Origin: Adiantum capillus-veneris
Lineage: Eukaryota; Streptophyta; Polypodiopsida; Polypodiales; Pteridaceae
Direction of reading: 5' to 3'
Length of the DNA stretch: 64,000 bases
Assembly: GCA_014529385.2 (NCBI GenBank)
Contig: CM043952.1
Coordinates: 59,933,619 to 59,997,618 of the forward strand
In this document: positions 1 through 10,110 of the stretch, in pieces
Numbering within the stretch: the stretch's first letter is position 1
How the letters are laid out: each line of letters opens with the position of its first letter
Notes under the pieces: model-generated
What the model saw: the letters and a program-made list of their open reading frames with translations, nothing else
What the model was told of the DNA's origin: nothing
Databases searched by the model: none
Translations under genes and position numbers: made by a program

Positions 1-1251
1 TATGCTCTCCCATGGTGAATTAGGGATTGGCAAGGGTTGAAGCAATCCAGGTTGCTTCCCTCTATCAAATTTTGTCTTTTGGCATACCACACATTTAGAA
101 ACATACTCTTGTATGTTCACTTTCATGGTAGGCCAATAGAAATATGTTTCAATTCCCTTTAAGGTAGACTAAATCCCTCTATGCCCCGCATAAGGTGGAG
201 CATGAGATTCATACATTACTTTCTCACATAGTGAGTTAGTAACACATAGTCTATTTCCGTAGAGAAGATAACCATCTTGTAAAGTAAATGGTTCTTCTTT
301 CTTCCCTAATGCAAGGGCTGAAATCACATCTCTAAAATCGGGATCAATAGCGTACTCATCTATCATTGAAGATAGATCATTGTGAGTTGCTATGGAAACC
401 GCATTCACTCTCGGTCGTCTTGAGAGTGCATCAGCTACTTGATTATGCTTGCTAGCAATGTGAGCAATATGAAAATGAAATTGCGAAAGGAAATTTGCCC
501 ACCTCATTTGTTTGTCGGAGAGTTTGGTCTGCATCATGAAGTACTTAAGACTTTGGTGATCCGTTCGCAGAATGAAAGGAGTCCCCAATAAGTGGTGCTT
601 CCATGAGTCTAAGGCATGTAGAACTGCAAGGAGTTCCTTTTCATATATGCCTAGAGCTTGCTCAACAGGGTCGAGCCTTCGACTCTCATAGCCTATGGCG
701 TGCCCTTCTTGGAGCAAAACAGCTCCAAGGCAATCACCACAAGCATCACATTGGACCTCAAATGGTTTTGAGAGATCCGGTAGTGTAAACACATGTTGAG
801 AGATAAGCTTTTCTTTAAGCTTTTCGAAAGCATTGTTCTCCTTAGCAGACCATGTATACCTAACACTTTTCTTTGTTAGGTCATGTAATGGTCCCGCAAT
901 TTGTGAGAACTTTTCTATGAAGCGTTTATAGTATGCACACATACCTATAAAGCTTCTTAGTTCATGAATATTCCTTGGTTTAGGCCATCCTTTTATTACC
1001 TCTAACTTGGATGGATCCATTTGGATGCCATCTTGAGAGATAATGTGACCTAAATACTGAATCTCTTGCAAGAAAAATTCACTTTTCTTTCGATTAACAT
1101 AAAGTTTATTCTCTCTTAAAACTTGAAATATTACCTGGAGGTGTTTCTTGTGTTCGTCTAATGAATTACAGTAGATGATAATATCATCAAAGAACACTCC
1201 AGTGAAGGTTCGATGAGGCCTGAACAGTTTCTCCATCAAGCGGTTGAATGT
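1..1251 (-). pseudogene. Ty3/gypsy pol, 3' part: RT C-terminus, RNase H, integrase zinc finger
   Basis: This is the downstream half of a gypsy polyprotein that copies element RNA into DNA and integrates it. The frame open from 1254 to 169 gives the end of the reverse transcriptase with the catalytic pair in VFFDDIIIY (near 1182). RNase H follows (QCDACGDCLGAVL, then LLAVLHALDSWKHHL and RTDHQSLKYF). Next is the start of the integrase HHCC finger (HAPPYAGHRGI). A TAG codon (complement of 169-171) interrupts it; the same frame then continues to position 1 with the finger's CVVCQ pair. The rest of integrase and the 3' LTR lie beyond the left edge. The upstream half begins at 9363, after the CACTA insertion. 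CAG to TAG is the likely origin of the stop, because Q is usual at that place. Confidence 0.9.
1249..1251. repeat. Target-site duplication TGT, left copy (CACTA-I copy 1)
   Basis: TGT directly precedes the element end CACTACAAGAGG and TGT directly follows the other end at 9363-9365. Removing the element and one TGT brings the two gypsy reverse transcriptase halves into the same frame. A 3-bp duplication is the rule for CACTA elements. Confidence 0.93.
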
Positions 1252-1378
1252 CACTACAAGAGGCTATTCATATTAGCGACGCTCACACAGCGACGCTCAA
1301 AAAAAAACATCCCAGCGTCGCTATGAGCGTCGCAAATTTACTTGTAAATTTGCGACACTCATAGCGATGCCGGCTGGG
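1252..1378 (+). repeat. CACTA-I left terminal and subterminal region with hairpin
   Basis: The terminal inverted repeat is followed by several AGCGACGCT-type motifs and a long inverted repeat. The arm at 1311-1341 pairs with 1344-1378 with few mismatches around a 2-nt loop and contains CGTCGCTATGAGCGTCGC. Such subterminal repeats are the usual binding sites of the second CACTA protein (TNPA in En/Spm). That role is inferred here. Confidence 0.75.
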
Positions 1379-1463
1379 CTAAAAAAATAGCAGAGAGCGC
1401 CCAAAAACTCAGATCTCAGATCTGAGTTTTTCGGCGCCCTCAAGCAAGAGCAGGTAACGCTCT

Positions 1464-1492
1464 CCCTCTCTCTCTCTCTCTCTCTCTCTTCA

Positions 1493-1528
<36 letters not shown>

Positions 1529-1599
1529 AGAGGAAGGAGAACCAGGTATGCTCCTTCCCTCTCCTCACTCTCATGTTCCCTTCCCCTCTTTCTCTCTCC

Positions 1600-1652
<53 letters not shown>

Positions 1653-1656
1653 TGTT

Positions 1657-1710
<54 letters not shown>

Positions 1711-1930
1711 CACAATTATAAACAAAAACGCACACACACATACATAAACAAAGAATGCACACACACATTAAGAGAGGAAAAGAGAGAGAGAGCATGCATA
1801 AACAAAAAACGCACACATTGAGAGAGGAAAAGAGAGATGCATAAACAAAAAACGCACACATTGAGAGAGGAAAAGAGAGCTCAAACATGCATAAACAAAA
1901 AAACGCACACACATTGAGAGAGAAAGAGAG
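1464..1930. repeat. Microsatellite block and 43-50 bp minisatellite in CACTA-I copy 1
   Basis: (CT)n at 1464-1490 is followed by (CA)n near 1494-1524, (CT)n to 1618, (CA)n to 1650 and (GA)n to about 1710. From about 1720 there are roughly five imperfect units of 43-50 bp, each with AAACAAAAAACGCACACA, TTGAGAGAGGAAAAGAGAG and CATGCAT. The same block with different repeat counts lies in copy 2 (40800-41290), so it was in the ancestral element. Long reading frames on both strands here are repeat artefacts. Confidence 0.85.
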
Positions 1931-1934
1931 AGAA

Positions 1935-2100
1935 ACTAATTTAACGTCGTAGGAAACTAATTAAAATTAAAAGACCTAAAGATCTAGCCGACGAGGAGTT
2001 GAACTCAAGACCTATTATTCAAGAGGGAAATGGCATAACCAATCTATCATACTTGGCATGGGTGATAGAAAGGTTATACCATTTATCTCTTTTTATTGGC
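1935..2100 (-). repeat. SINE-like sequence with tRNA-type A and B boxes
   Basis: On the minus strand there is an A-box-like TAGATTGGTTATG, then about 35 nt later GAGTTCAACTCC, close to the polymerase III B box GGTTCRANYCC. A CTTTTAATTTTAATTAG / TTTCCTACGACGTTA tail follows. Related sequences lie at 15540-15582, 15672-15713, 20515-20660 and 41290-41445, so it is a dispersed family. Calling it a tRNA-derived SINE is inference; I could not define target duplications. Confidence 0.45.
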
Positions 2101-2324
2101 ACACACATCCACACACGCGCACACACACAAGAAGAAGAGAGTCATAACGTCGTAGGAAACTATCCTAAAAGACGTTAAAGATTAGGTTAGATGTAGACTT
2201 ACGTTAAATTAGATTTAGGTTTATTTAAGTTAAATTAGATTAGATTTAGGTTTATTTTTAGTTAGATTTACGTTTATTTACGCTAGATTTAGATTTACGT
2301 TATATAAGATTAGATTTAGGTCTC

Positions 2325-2680
2325 CATAGACTGCGATGCCTGCATGAAGCGGGTGAAGAAAGCCCTCAATGGAATATAGGGTATTGCTGCCTTCACTCAT
2401 GGTGGGCTCCGTCGATCCAAAAGTACTGGTGAAATGTCTTCAGAAGATAGGGAAGAAGGTGGATCTTCACGGCGGCAAGAGTCACTACATCCCCGACAAT
2501 GACCATCTAGACAACCTCTAGTCATTCAACAGCAACTTCAAAGTTAGTAACAAGAGCAAGAACGGTCCAAAGGGCCAATTGCTGTCGTCATATGTGGATG
2601 GAGATGAGGTAGCGTCACCGCCGGAAGTTAACTCTCACATCTTTAGTGATGAGAATGCCAACTCTTGCCGAGTTATGTGA
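2325..2680 (+). pseudogene. Captured HIPP/heavy-metal-associated (HMA) gene fragment in CACTA-I copy 1
   Basis: The plus strand encodes CDACMKRVKKALNGI, the CxxC metal-binding loop and first helix of an HMA domain, then a TAG. After a +1 frameshift, VGSVDPKVLVKCLQKIGKKV follows, matching the second half of HMA domains in heavy-metal-associated isoprenylated plant proteins (HIPPs). A further frame reads SFNSNFKVSNKSKNGPKGQ, like the N/K/G-rich linker of HIPPs. HIPPs bind metals and are prenylated at a C-terminal CaaX box; none is visible here. This piece is not part of any transposition gene, and copy 2 has it at 41680-42037, so it was captured by an ancestor. Frameshifts and stops argue against a functional product. 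Confidence 0.7.
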
Positions 2681-2799
2681 AAAATAAGTTTTAAGGTTCT
2701 TATAATCCCTGTTAGTTTAGTTCTTTGTTTTTAATATAACATAATTTACGTTAGATTTAGATTTATGTTATATTAGATTAGACTTAGGTTTATTTAGGT

Positions 2800-2843
<44 letters not shown>

Positions 2844-3261
2844 ACAAGAAGAAGAGAGTTTTAACGTCGTAAGAAACTATCCCAAAAGACGTTAAAGATT
2901 AGGTTAGATGTAGACTTACATTAAATTAGATTTATGTTTATTTTTAGTTAGATTTACGTTTATTTACGTTAGATCGAGTCCACGCAAGAATTACTTACGG
3001 TTTAGGGTTTAGAGTTAGACGAACAGTGAAAAGATCTACTGTGAAAAGATGTTAAGATGCTGTGAAGTGCTACAGCTAGAGAAGAGGCAAAGGGGTTTTG
3101 TCCACTACATGCAGTATCATGTAGACGTGGGTCTGTAGATTTCTTGTACCCACAAATATAGGTATTGACCAATAAAGATGAGATTATAACCCGGTGGTTC
3201 TGATCTCCGTGCACCTCTAGACCGAGGTCTGCGGGGATTGGACATGACTAGAGAATGTGAG

Positions 3262-3319
<58 letters not shown>

Positions 3320-3381
3320 GACGAAGAATGCCAATAGAATATTAAATTTGTTGTCCAGGTTATAAGATTTTTATCCTCATT
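2681..3381 (+). promoter_or_regulatory. 5' leader of the CACTA-I transposase gene, copy 1
   Basis: This non-coding stretch holds (CA)n (about 2806-2838), a second partial copy of the GTCGTARGAAACTATCC repeat (2863-2900), TTAGATTTAGGTTTA-like low-complexity sequence, a telo-box (GGTTTAGGGTTTAG near 2999-3012) and (GA)n at 3263-3316 just upstream of the start codon. Telo-boxes and GA repeats are common in plant promoters and 5' UTRs; activity is not shown. The (GA)n is about 54 bp here and about 22 bp in copy 2. Confidence 0.4.
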
Positions 3382-6300
3382 ATGAGTAGTGACGAGGATG
3401 TGGGACCGTCCAACCGAAACACCTATCTCTCAACGAGGGTCTTTTGTCCTTGTAATCAATGCAAGCATGCTGTGCGACGGACAAGACGTGTTTCTTTGCA
3501 GAACGTTCGCGAATTTGGCGAGTTCGATCCATCTATTATAGATCGAGTTGTTGCCAATTATAACTCGTCGGACTCTGACGCTGGCCAACAAGCAGCAATC
3601 TTGCAACCCAATAGACGTGTTCGCAGGCGCTTTGGTCAAGCAGCATATGTGAGGCCACAAGATGTAGCCTCTGACAGCTCGGGGGATGATCATGTAGAGC
3701 ACATTCCCAACGAGGCAATGTTTGAGCCCGAGATTGATGAAATGATCGAGACGATCATGGATTCAGAAAAGCTTATCTATGATGATATGAAAAGTGAAGC
3801 CGATACGCCATTGTATAATGGAGCACGTATGTCTAGATTGAAAGCACTCCTGGTTCTTCTCAACATGCAGGCAAAGTTTGGATGGAGTGACACTAGCGTC
3901 ACAGCGCTTTTCAGGTGATCTATTACAATTAGTTTACTTTAATAAAACTCTAAATGTATAATGATCTGATAGATTTTCACACGACTGTATCGTATTTTTA
4001 TGTTGTGTAGATTGCTTAAAGAGCACATACTACCAGCTGACAATGTGATGCCAGATTCCCGAGATGAAGCAAGAAAGATTTTGCGAAACTTGGGGATGGA
4101 TTACAATTCTATCCACGCTTGTCCTAATGACTGCATTCTTTTCAGAGGGGAATACATAGACATGGAGAAGTGTCCGAAATGTGATTCCGAAAGATATCGA
4201 GTAGATCTCCACGGGACAAAAAATCCACAAAAGGTTTTGCGACATTTTCCTCTGCTTCCTCGCATCAAGCATTTCTTCGAATGTAAGTCCATGGCCGCCC
4301 TAGCATCATGGCATGAGGAGAATAAATCTTTGGATGGTGTGCTACGAATTCCTGCAGATTGCGCAGCCTGGAAACAAAAAGATGGAACATGGTCGGATTT
4401 TGCCAGGGAAGCTCGAAATTTGCACTTAGGCCTGGCTATGGATGGCGTAAATCCATTTGGTCAAAGATCAACATCTTACAGTGTATGGCCCGTTGTCATC
4501 GTCAACTACAACATTCCCCCGTGGTTGACTACGAAGAAGGGGCACCTATGGCTAAGCTTGATTGTGCCAGGGCGATATAAAGTGGAGAATATGGATGTGT
4601 ATCTTCGTCCACTATTGGAAGAGCTACAACAATTGTGGATTGGCATAGAGGTGGTGGATATGAACCGACACACAGGACGACGAAATGCTTTGATCAGAGG
4701 CATTCTAATGTGGACCATGCATGACTATCCCGGGCTAACAGAATGCTCAGGTGATCTATTGACACTCCTCACTCAAACACTGTAAATCTTGTTTTTTCCC
4801 ATAGTTGATCTATTATCATGTGTATACATGCAGGGCTTCAAACAAGCGGATACAGAGCATGTGTCACATGTGGACCTAGACTGAATGCACGTAGGGAGCC
4901 CTCACTGAAGAAGCAAATCTACGAAGGTCATCAAGCGTATCTTCCAGAGAATCATGTGTTACGCGATGGCTTTTTGGGAAGAGAGTCACCAAGGATGTCT
5001 GCACAAGCATGGTTAGAGCAGAAGGAGATGTGCGATGAAGGATTGCCTCCAGGGATGAAGAGACTATCTCTATGGTACGAGTTACCATACTGGCCCTGAC
5101 TCATGATCAATCACTTGCTCGATCCAATGCACATATTCAAGAATGTGGGTAATCTACTATGGGACCATCTGACCGGCAAGAAAGATACTTTGGGAGCCAG
5201 AGTTGACCTTAGAAATGTGGATCGTATGGAGCAATATTGGCCGCAAACAGCGTCTGATGGATCGATAAAACTCCCTAAAGCACCATGTATTTTCACAAGA
5301 GCCCAAGAACACAAAGTAAAAGAGACCATTCGATCTTTGCGGACCCCCGCTGACGTAATGCACTCGCTCCGAACGTGTTTTACTAAAGAAGGAAAGCTTA
5401 CCGGTTTGAAGTCACACAATTGGCATAAAATGTGTCAGGTACGTTCATAGTGGACTTTAATATCATTGCATAAAATGTGGACTTTAATATCATTGATGCA
5501 CATACTTTATAGTTTATTTTACCGGTTGCCATTGAGGGATGTTTGTCTCTCGACATCCGTAACACAATCTACAAACTTGCAAAGCTGGTGCAATGGATCT
5601 CACAAAAGGAGATCAACATAGACTCCATACCATTCGCCAAACTAAATGCTGCGGAGCTTGTGTGCATGTTTGAGAAACATTTTCCTACTACCATGCTAAC
5701 CATTCAGGTGCATCTTCTTGTTCACATAGTTGATGAGGTGGAAATAGCTGGCACAGCTCATTCCAGATGGATGTTCTTCTTAGAACGTTTCATGAAAACG
5801 CTTAAGGGATATGTGCGTCAAAAGGCACGTCCGGAGGGTAGCATGGCAGAAGGTTGGTTGGTATCAGAGTCCCTAGTGTACATTGGAGAGTGGCTAGACG
5901 GATTTGATAAAGCTCGGGACACGCTATGGCGAACCATAGATGATGAGCGCATATCTGGGATTGTCATGTGCAATCTCGGTGTTGAGAAGAAGATGACGGA
6001 AGATCTAGAGGCTAAAATCAACCGATTTTGCATGCTTCACAATCCAGTGATGCAAAAGTGGATTTCACAATATAAGGATGCAAAGCAAGAGCGACAAAGG
6101 GCACGAATCGAGTGGAGACGGGGAAGACGACCACCGATGCACTATCCGACGGTTCTGGAGAGCCTACCAACATTCATGAGCTTAAGATGGTTTCACAACC
6201 AATTGAAAAGCGCACAACAATGCGGTGACGAAGTGACTGAGGAAGAGTGGGAGTACTCTCGGGGTTGCACGACCAAGGTAAGTTTGCAATGTACGACTAG

Positions 6301-7110
6301 CTAGTGACTTTATTTCTAAACGTTTGAACGGCCACTCATAATCTTTGTTCGTTGTAGTATAAGTCATACACAGCAGCATGGTGTAAAGGTCGACATTTTA
6401 GGGTGGAACGGATCGACAAAAAGCGTTTTACTCAAGATTGTGGAATCATGGCAAAATTTGAACAGTCTAGTCGACGACGTTCCTCTGATGCAGATCCTGT
6501 GGTGGCGGAACTCACTTACTTCGGCACGCTACAAGAGATTTTGAGGATTGATTACAGAGGATTTTTTGTCGACTTGTTCGACGTGCAATGGTTCAAGATA
6601 ATCATGGAGGGTCGCAACGCTACTGTGCGTAGTGGAGAGTCTGGTTTTCTTGATGTGGATTCTACTAAGAAATGGAATGACCTAAGAGACACTTTCGTAC
6701 TACCCGAGCATTGTGAACAAGTAAGTATGTAAATAGTTAACATCCCCCTTTTACAAGTTATGTGCTTGAAAGCTCTCATGTAAGTTATGTGGCTCTGGCA
6801 GGTAATATTTCATCCTACAAAGTCTACATCAAACTGGTGGTACGTCATAGAGGTAGCCCCTCGTAGTGCAAGGACGTATGAAGGCTACCATGTGCCAATC
6901 ACAACAGCATCAATGGAGGAGATCAGAGAAGATGCTCAAGCAGAAGCCGCTGCGGTGGTGCCAGACGAGCATCAAGATGCTACTACTCTATATGGGGTGC
7001 ATGCAGAGGAGCTACAAAATGAAACAGAGGATATGTGTTTAAACAGAGAGCTCTATATAGATATAGGAAGTTATGCTGAGTTATGCGAGGATGAGAGAGA
7101 GATCTCTTAA
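3382..7110 (+). pseudogene. tnp2-type CACTA transposase gene (TNPD-like), copy 1, six exons, one nonsense codon
   Basis: This is the transposase expected to cut and join the CACTA ends in the nucleus. By splice signals and frame the exons are 3382-3914, 4011-4750, 4834-5438, 5513-6277, 6358-6720 and 6802-7110 (TAA), all with GT..AG introns that keep frame. Domains in order: a basic N-terminus with CPCNQCKH; the Transposase_21/tnp2 core (LHLGLAMDGVNPFGQRSTSYS, PGRYKVENMDVYLRPLLEEL, YPGLTECSG, LLDPMHIFKNVGNLL); a DUF4218-like part (LLVHIVDEVEIAG, RWMFFLERFMKTLKGYV, KARPEGSMAEG); and a DUF4216-like part (YFGTLQEILRIDY, VDLFDVQWFKI, LPEHCEQVIFHP). TGA at 5097-5099 replaces CGA, which copy 2 keeps at 44445-44447, so the product is truncated in the core. 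The acidic C-terminus resembles CACTA-II's. Confidence 0.9.
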
Positions 7111-7382
7111 AGCCACAAATATTGTATTTGAACAATTTTGCTCTGTGTTGTAAAAACTTTGGCTCTCTAAGTACCTTCCATGGTGTATAACGCTCTTTTC
7201 TACTCGCGCTCACATCTTTTGATTGAAAATTCTGAGTTTTCGACTTGCCTCTTCTATCACTCAATTCATTGCGTCATTGTATTTATATGCGTCATTACGT
7301 CATTGTATTTAATGGTCTTTGCGTCATTGTCTACTCTATTCATTCAATATTAAGTTTAAATATTCGTGTGTTTAATGCAGGT
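7111..7382 (+). other. Spacer between the two CACTA-I genes, copy 1
   Basis: AT-rich sequence with repeated GCGTCATT(G/A)(C/T)GTCATTGTATTTA phrases (7270-7335). It ends in TTTAATGCAG, a plausible splice acceptor before the start codon at 7383. This allows the second gene to be made by alternative splicing of one primary transcript, as in En/Spm; that is inference. Confidence 0.35.
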
Positions 7383-8700
7383 ATGGATGATGAGGAGTTT
7401 CTTTCTTCTTTGTCACCGCAGTAGAGACAGTGGTACGTGGAGCGTCATCGCTCTGGCGCATCATCGCGCGTTCCTACTCCATCTGCATCGCCCTCTCTTT
7501 CGGAGCATTCGGCGCACTCCGAAGCTTCGGCGTCGACGAGACGAGCTTCACACTCGTCTAGACACCGGCGCTCTAGTGGTGGCGGTGGCGGTTGTTGTGG
7601 GGATTCCACCGCCGATGCCTCCACACCGCCTCGTGTTCGACGAGGCTCTTTACCCTCCCCTTCTTTGCCCGCCCCCACACCAGCCACAGCATCGCCATCT
7701 ACGCCAGGTTTTGCGCAGCTGACTGTTTCTAGCAGCTACACACCTCTACCTACTCCGCCAGGAGCCACCCCACTCGACACTCCTCGCTTGGGGGCCTAGA
7801 CACCGGTGGAGACACTTGACGTCCGTACCCCCATCGACACGCCGCTAGAGACCCCTGCCGGGACACCCAGGTTCACGCGTCACTGGCCAGAGGGCTTCAC
7901 GCGTCACGCGTCACTCGACTTCAGCGGCGGCATCATCATGGATGATGACGGCAAGAAGGTGGTCTCGCGCATGCGTGGTCTTTGCTCTCAGCTGTTTAGA
8001 CACTACATACTAAACAAATGGAGTGAAGTACCAAGTGATTTAAAAAACAGAGTCACATCAGCATACTTCATGATGAGTTTCCCGTTCCAACACGGGATCA
8101 ACGCTTCAATGAAGACCTGATGAAGATTCGAATGCACGAATAGTGCAAACACAAGCGTTCCGAAGTGCAAAAAGCAATCAAGCATAGGTGGAACAGGCCA
8201 GATTGACTGGCCAAAGAAGATTGGAAGAATGCGAAGAAAGCAGCGCGCGAGAATCCCGACAAGTGGAAGCAACAAAAGGATGCAGCCAGAGCGCAAGTAG
8301 AGGCAGGGAGCTCGCACCACTTGGGGAGCGGTGGATGGGCATCATTTGAGGCCGATTTTGTAAGTGTTTTCGCATTGCTCTTTATGTTCGATAGTTTAGG
8401 CTTTATGAGTTTTTTAATTCTAACATAATGAAATCTTTGTATGTTTTGACAGTGGTCGATGACAGGACATGATCCCACACCGTACGAGCGCGAGTACGCA
8501 GGCAGGAAGGGATTAAACGCCCTGATGGACATTCTCAGTTCTCGCGGCGGCATGGTTAGTATTAGGGTTTACTCTTTTCTATTTTTTGTATTGTTTTATA
8601 AATGTCGTTATATGTTTATACTTGCTGAAAGCTGTCTTATTGTCTTTTTTTGCAGAATCCGACAGATACACCGCTTGGACGCGATGAGACGTCTGACTAG
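7383..8700 (+). pseudogene. TNP1/Transposase_24-like second CACTA-I gene, copy 1
   Basis: This is the likely subterminal-repeat-binding partner of the transposase. The frame from ATG 7383 starts MDDEEFLSSLSPQ. It has TAG at 7422-7424 and 7797-7799 but stays coherent to about 8066. A Ser/Arg and Pro/Thr-rich N-terminus (SSRHRRSSGGGGG; TPIDTPLETPAGTP) leads to NKWSEVPSDLKNRV. After a frameshift near 8067 the Transposase_24-like part continues: RDQRFNEDLMKIR, ENPDKWKQQKDAA, GWASFEADF. Splicing 8359/8453 gives WSMTGHDPTPYEREYAGRKG, and splicing 8554/8656 ends at TAG 8698. Copy 2 lacks the in-frame stops seen at 8141 (TAC there) and 8206 (TGG there). The product is broken. The family assignment rests on these motifs only. 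Confidence 0.7.
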
Positions 8701-9070
8701 ACGACGTCAGTTTAGCCATAGCTAGATAGCATTAGTTTAGGGTTTCTCATAGCTTATGTATCATGAGACGGATTTTATACGTCTTTTTGAACCATGTATA
8801 TTATTACATTTGTCACCGCAGTTCATTTTGCCAATCAATTCTTTATGCCTATGATGTTGTACAATTGTCATTATTATATTTGCCAATCAATTCATTTTGC
8901 CTATGATGTGTACAATTGTCAATTTTACGCTTGTCAATTTTGCAAACAATGCGTCTTGTGGGTGACTATTTTGGGTGTATTATCTACCCTTGCACTTTTT
9001 TTAAAAAGTGAATCAAGTACAATATGGTTGATGGGTGGCAGGGCATTCAATGCCCTGTCACCAAAAAAAT
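8701..9070 (+). other. CACTA-I copy 1 3' region with short tandem duplication
   Basis: Between the second gene and the end array, a unit of about 60 bp (TGCCAATCAATTC, CCTATGATG, GTACAATTGTCA) occurs twice and partly a third time (8815-8945). No coding evidence. It is shared with copy 2 (45613-45975). Confidence 0.5.
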
Positions 9071-9075
9071 TTCTC

Positions 9076-9362
9076 TCGGGCGTCGCTATAACCGTCGCTA
9101 TTTATGGCTCTGTAGCGTCGCTATAAGCGTCGCTATAGACTTCTGTGTAAACGTCGCTATGACCGTCGCTATAGGCATCGCTATATGCGTCGCTATACGC
9201 GTCGCTATATAACAACGCTCATAGCGACGCATATAGCGACGGTTATAGTGACGCTCTCGTTGTGACGCTATTAGCGACGGTTTTAGCGACGCCGGGGGTT
9301 ATAAAAACCCAGTGTATTTCCGTCGCTAACAGCGTCACAAGAGCACACAACCTCTTGTAGTG
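9076..9362 (+). repeat. CACTA-I right subterminal array (CGTCGCTAT)n and terminal repeat, copy 1
   Basis: Eight exact CGTCGCTAT motifs and one CATCGCTAT lie in direct orientation at about 9078-9208. Four AGCGACG(C/G) motifs and variants follow in reverse orientation up to the TIR. The arrangement can fold back on itself. Copy 2 has a shorter version (45990-46240), so the array changes in length between copies. Such arrays are where CACTA accessory proteins bind in known systems. Confidence 0.85.
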
Positions 9363-10110
9363 TGTGGCTCGTGCATTGGTCAAGCCAAAAGGCATGAGAA
9401 TGTATTCGTAAAGACCAAATGTGGTGCGAAATGCGGTCTTTACAATGTCTTGATCGACTATCCTTATTTGATGATAGCCACTTTTTAGGTCAATCCTACT
9501 GAAGTAGGTCGATCCTTGTAGCTTATCAAATAGGTCTTCTACCCGTGAAACGGGAAACCTATTTTTGATAGTGATTCTATTTAGTGCTCTATAGTCGACA
9601 CACATACGATATGTGCCATCTTTCTTTTGCACTAATAGCACAGGTGAGCAAAATGGAGATGAGCTAGGCCTAACCATGCCCTTCTCAACTAACTCATGCA
9701 CTTGCCGCATAATCTCCTCTTGTTGAGCTTGAGAAACTCTATAAGGAGATTTGTTAGGCGGTGAACTTCCTGGAAGAAGTTCAATTGCATGGTCATCATT
9801 ACCTCGTTTAGGAGGTAGCTCACAAGGGATGTCGTCAATAAAAACATCTTGAAACCCCTTGAGAAAATTGGATAACTCTAATTCCTTTTGGTTGCTTTTA
9901 TTTTCTTTTGCTAAAGCATTAGGTTCATTTTGAGAATCTTTAACAAAAATCATGTACACGGAAATAGAGCTCTTTATTGACTTGTTGAAAGCTGGTGTAT
10001 ATACAATGGGGATATTGTTACCCATTTCCTTAGCATCTATATACATGTCTTTTTCCCTGAACTTAAAGGATATTCTCCTTTCAGGAAATTTAACATTGGC
10101 AGCCAGGCGG
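9363..10110 (-). pseudogene. Ty3/gypsy pol, 5' part: protease-RT linker and reverse transcriptase fingers/palm
   Basis: This is the upstream half of the polymerase of the gypsy element interrupted at 1252-9362. The minus-strand frame shows the RT entry [72 protein letters not shown] and [16 protein letters not shown]. It stops exactly at the CACTA target site and resumes at 1251 with TFNRLMEKLF. The junction to the gag-protease frame at about 10113-10116 has a run of four T on the coding strand where three would keep the frame. That is either a +1 mutation or a frameshift site. Confidence 0.9.

Larger units (their letters stand above)
1252..9362 (+). mobile_element. CACTA-I copy 1, full-length CACTA (En/Spm) DNA transposon, 8111 bp
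   Basis: The element begins CACTACAAGAGG and ends CCTCTTGTAGTG, a perfect 12-bp terminal inverted repeat, and is flanked by TGT on both sides. Inside, left to right: a subterminal hairpin; CT/CA/GA microsatellites; a 45-bp minisatellite; a SINE-like sequence; a captured HIPP gene piece; a tnp2-type transposase gene (3382-7110); a TNP1/Transposase_24-like gene (7383-8700); and a dense subterminal array of CGTCGCTAT. Nonsense codons in both genes make it non-autonomous as it stands. It inserted into a minus-strand gypsy element, so it is younger than that element. Confidence 0.95.

Noticed and set aside
1321-1912. Overlapping open frames on both strands full of CVCV, SLSL and RERE repeats
   Set aside because: They are translations of (CA)n, (CT)n and (GA)n tracts; the same holds at 15373-15811, 16535-16792, 31008-31624, 32123-32494 and 40747-41270.
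1980-2060. Functional tRNA gene
   Set aside because: Polymerase III box-like motifs exist but no cloverleaf with paired acceptor stem could be drawn.
2999-3012. Interstitial telomere repeat (TTTAGGG-like)
   Set aside because: Only about one and a half units; treated as a telo-box.
3002-3214. 70-residue minus-strand frame also present at 42378-42590
   Set aside because: Its conservation only reflects the high identity of the two CACTA-I copies; no domain, and it lies in the transposase leader.
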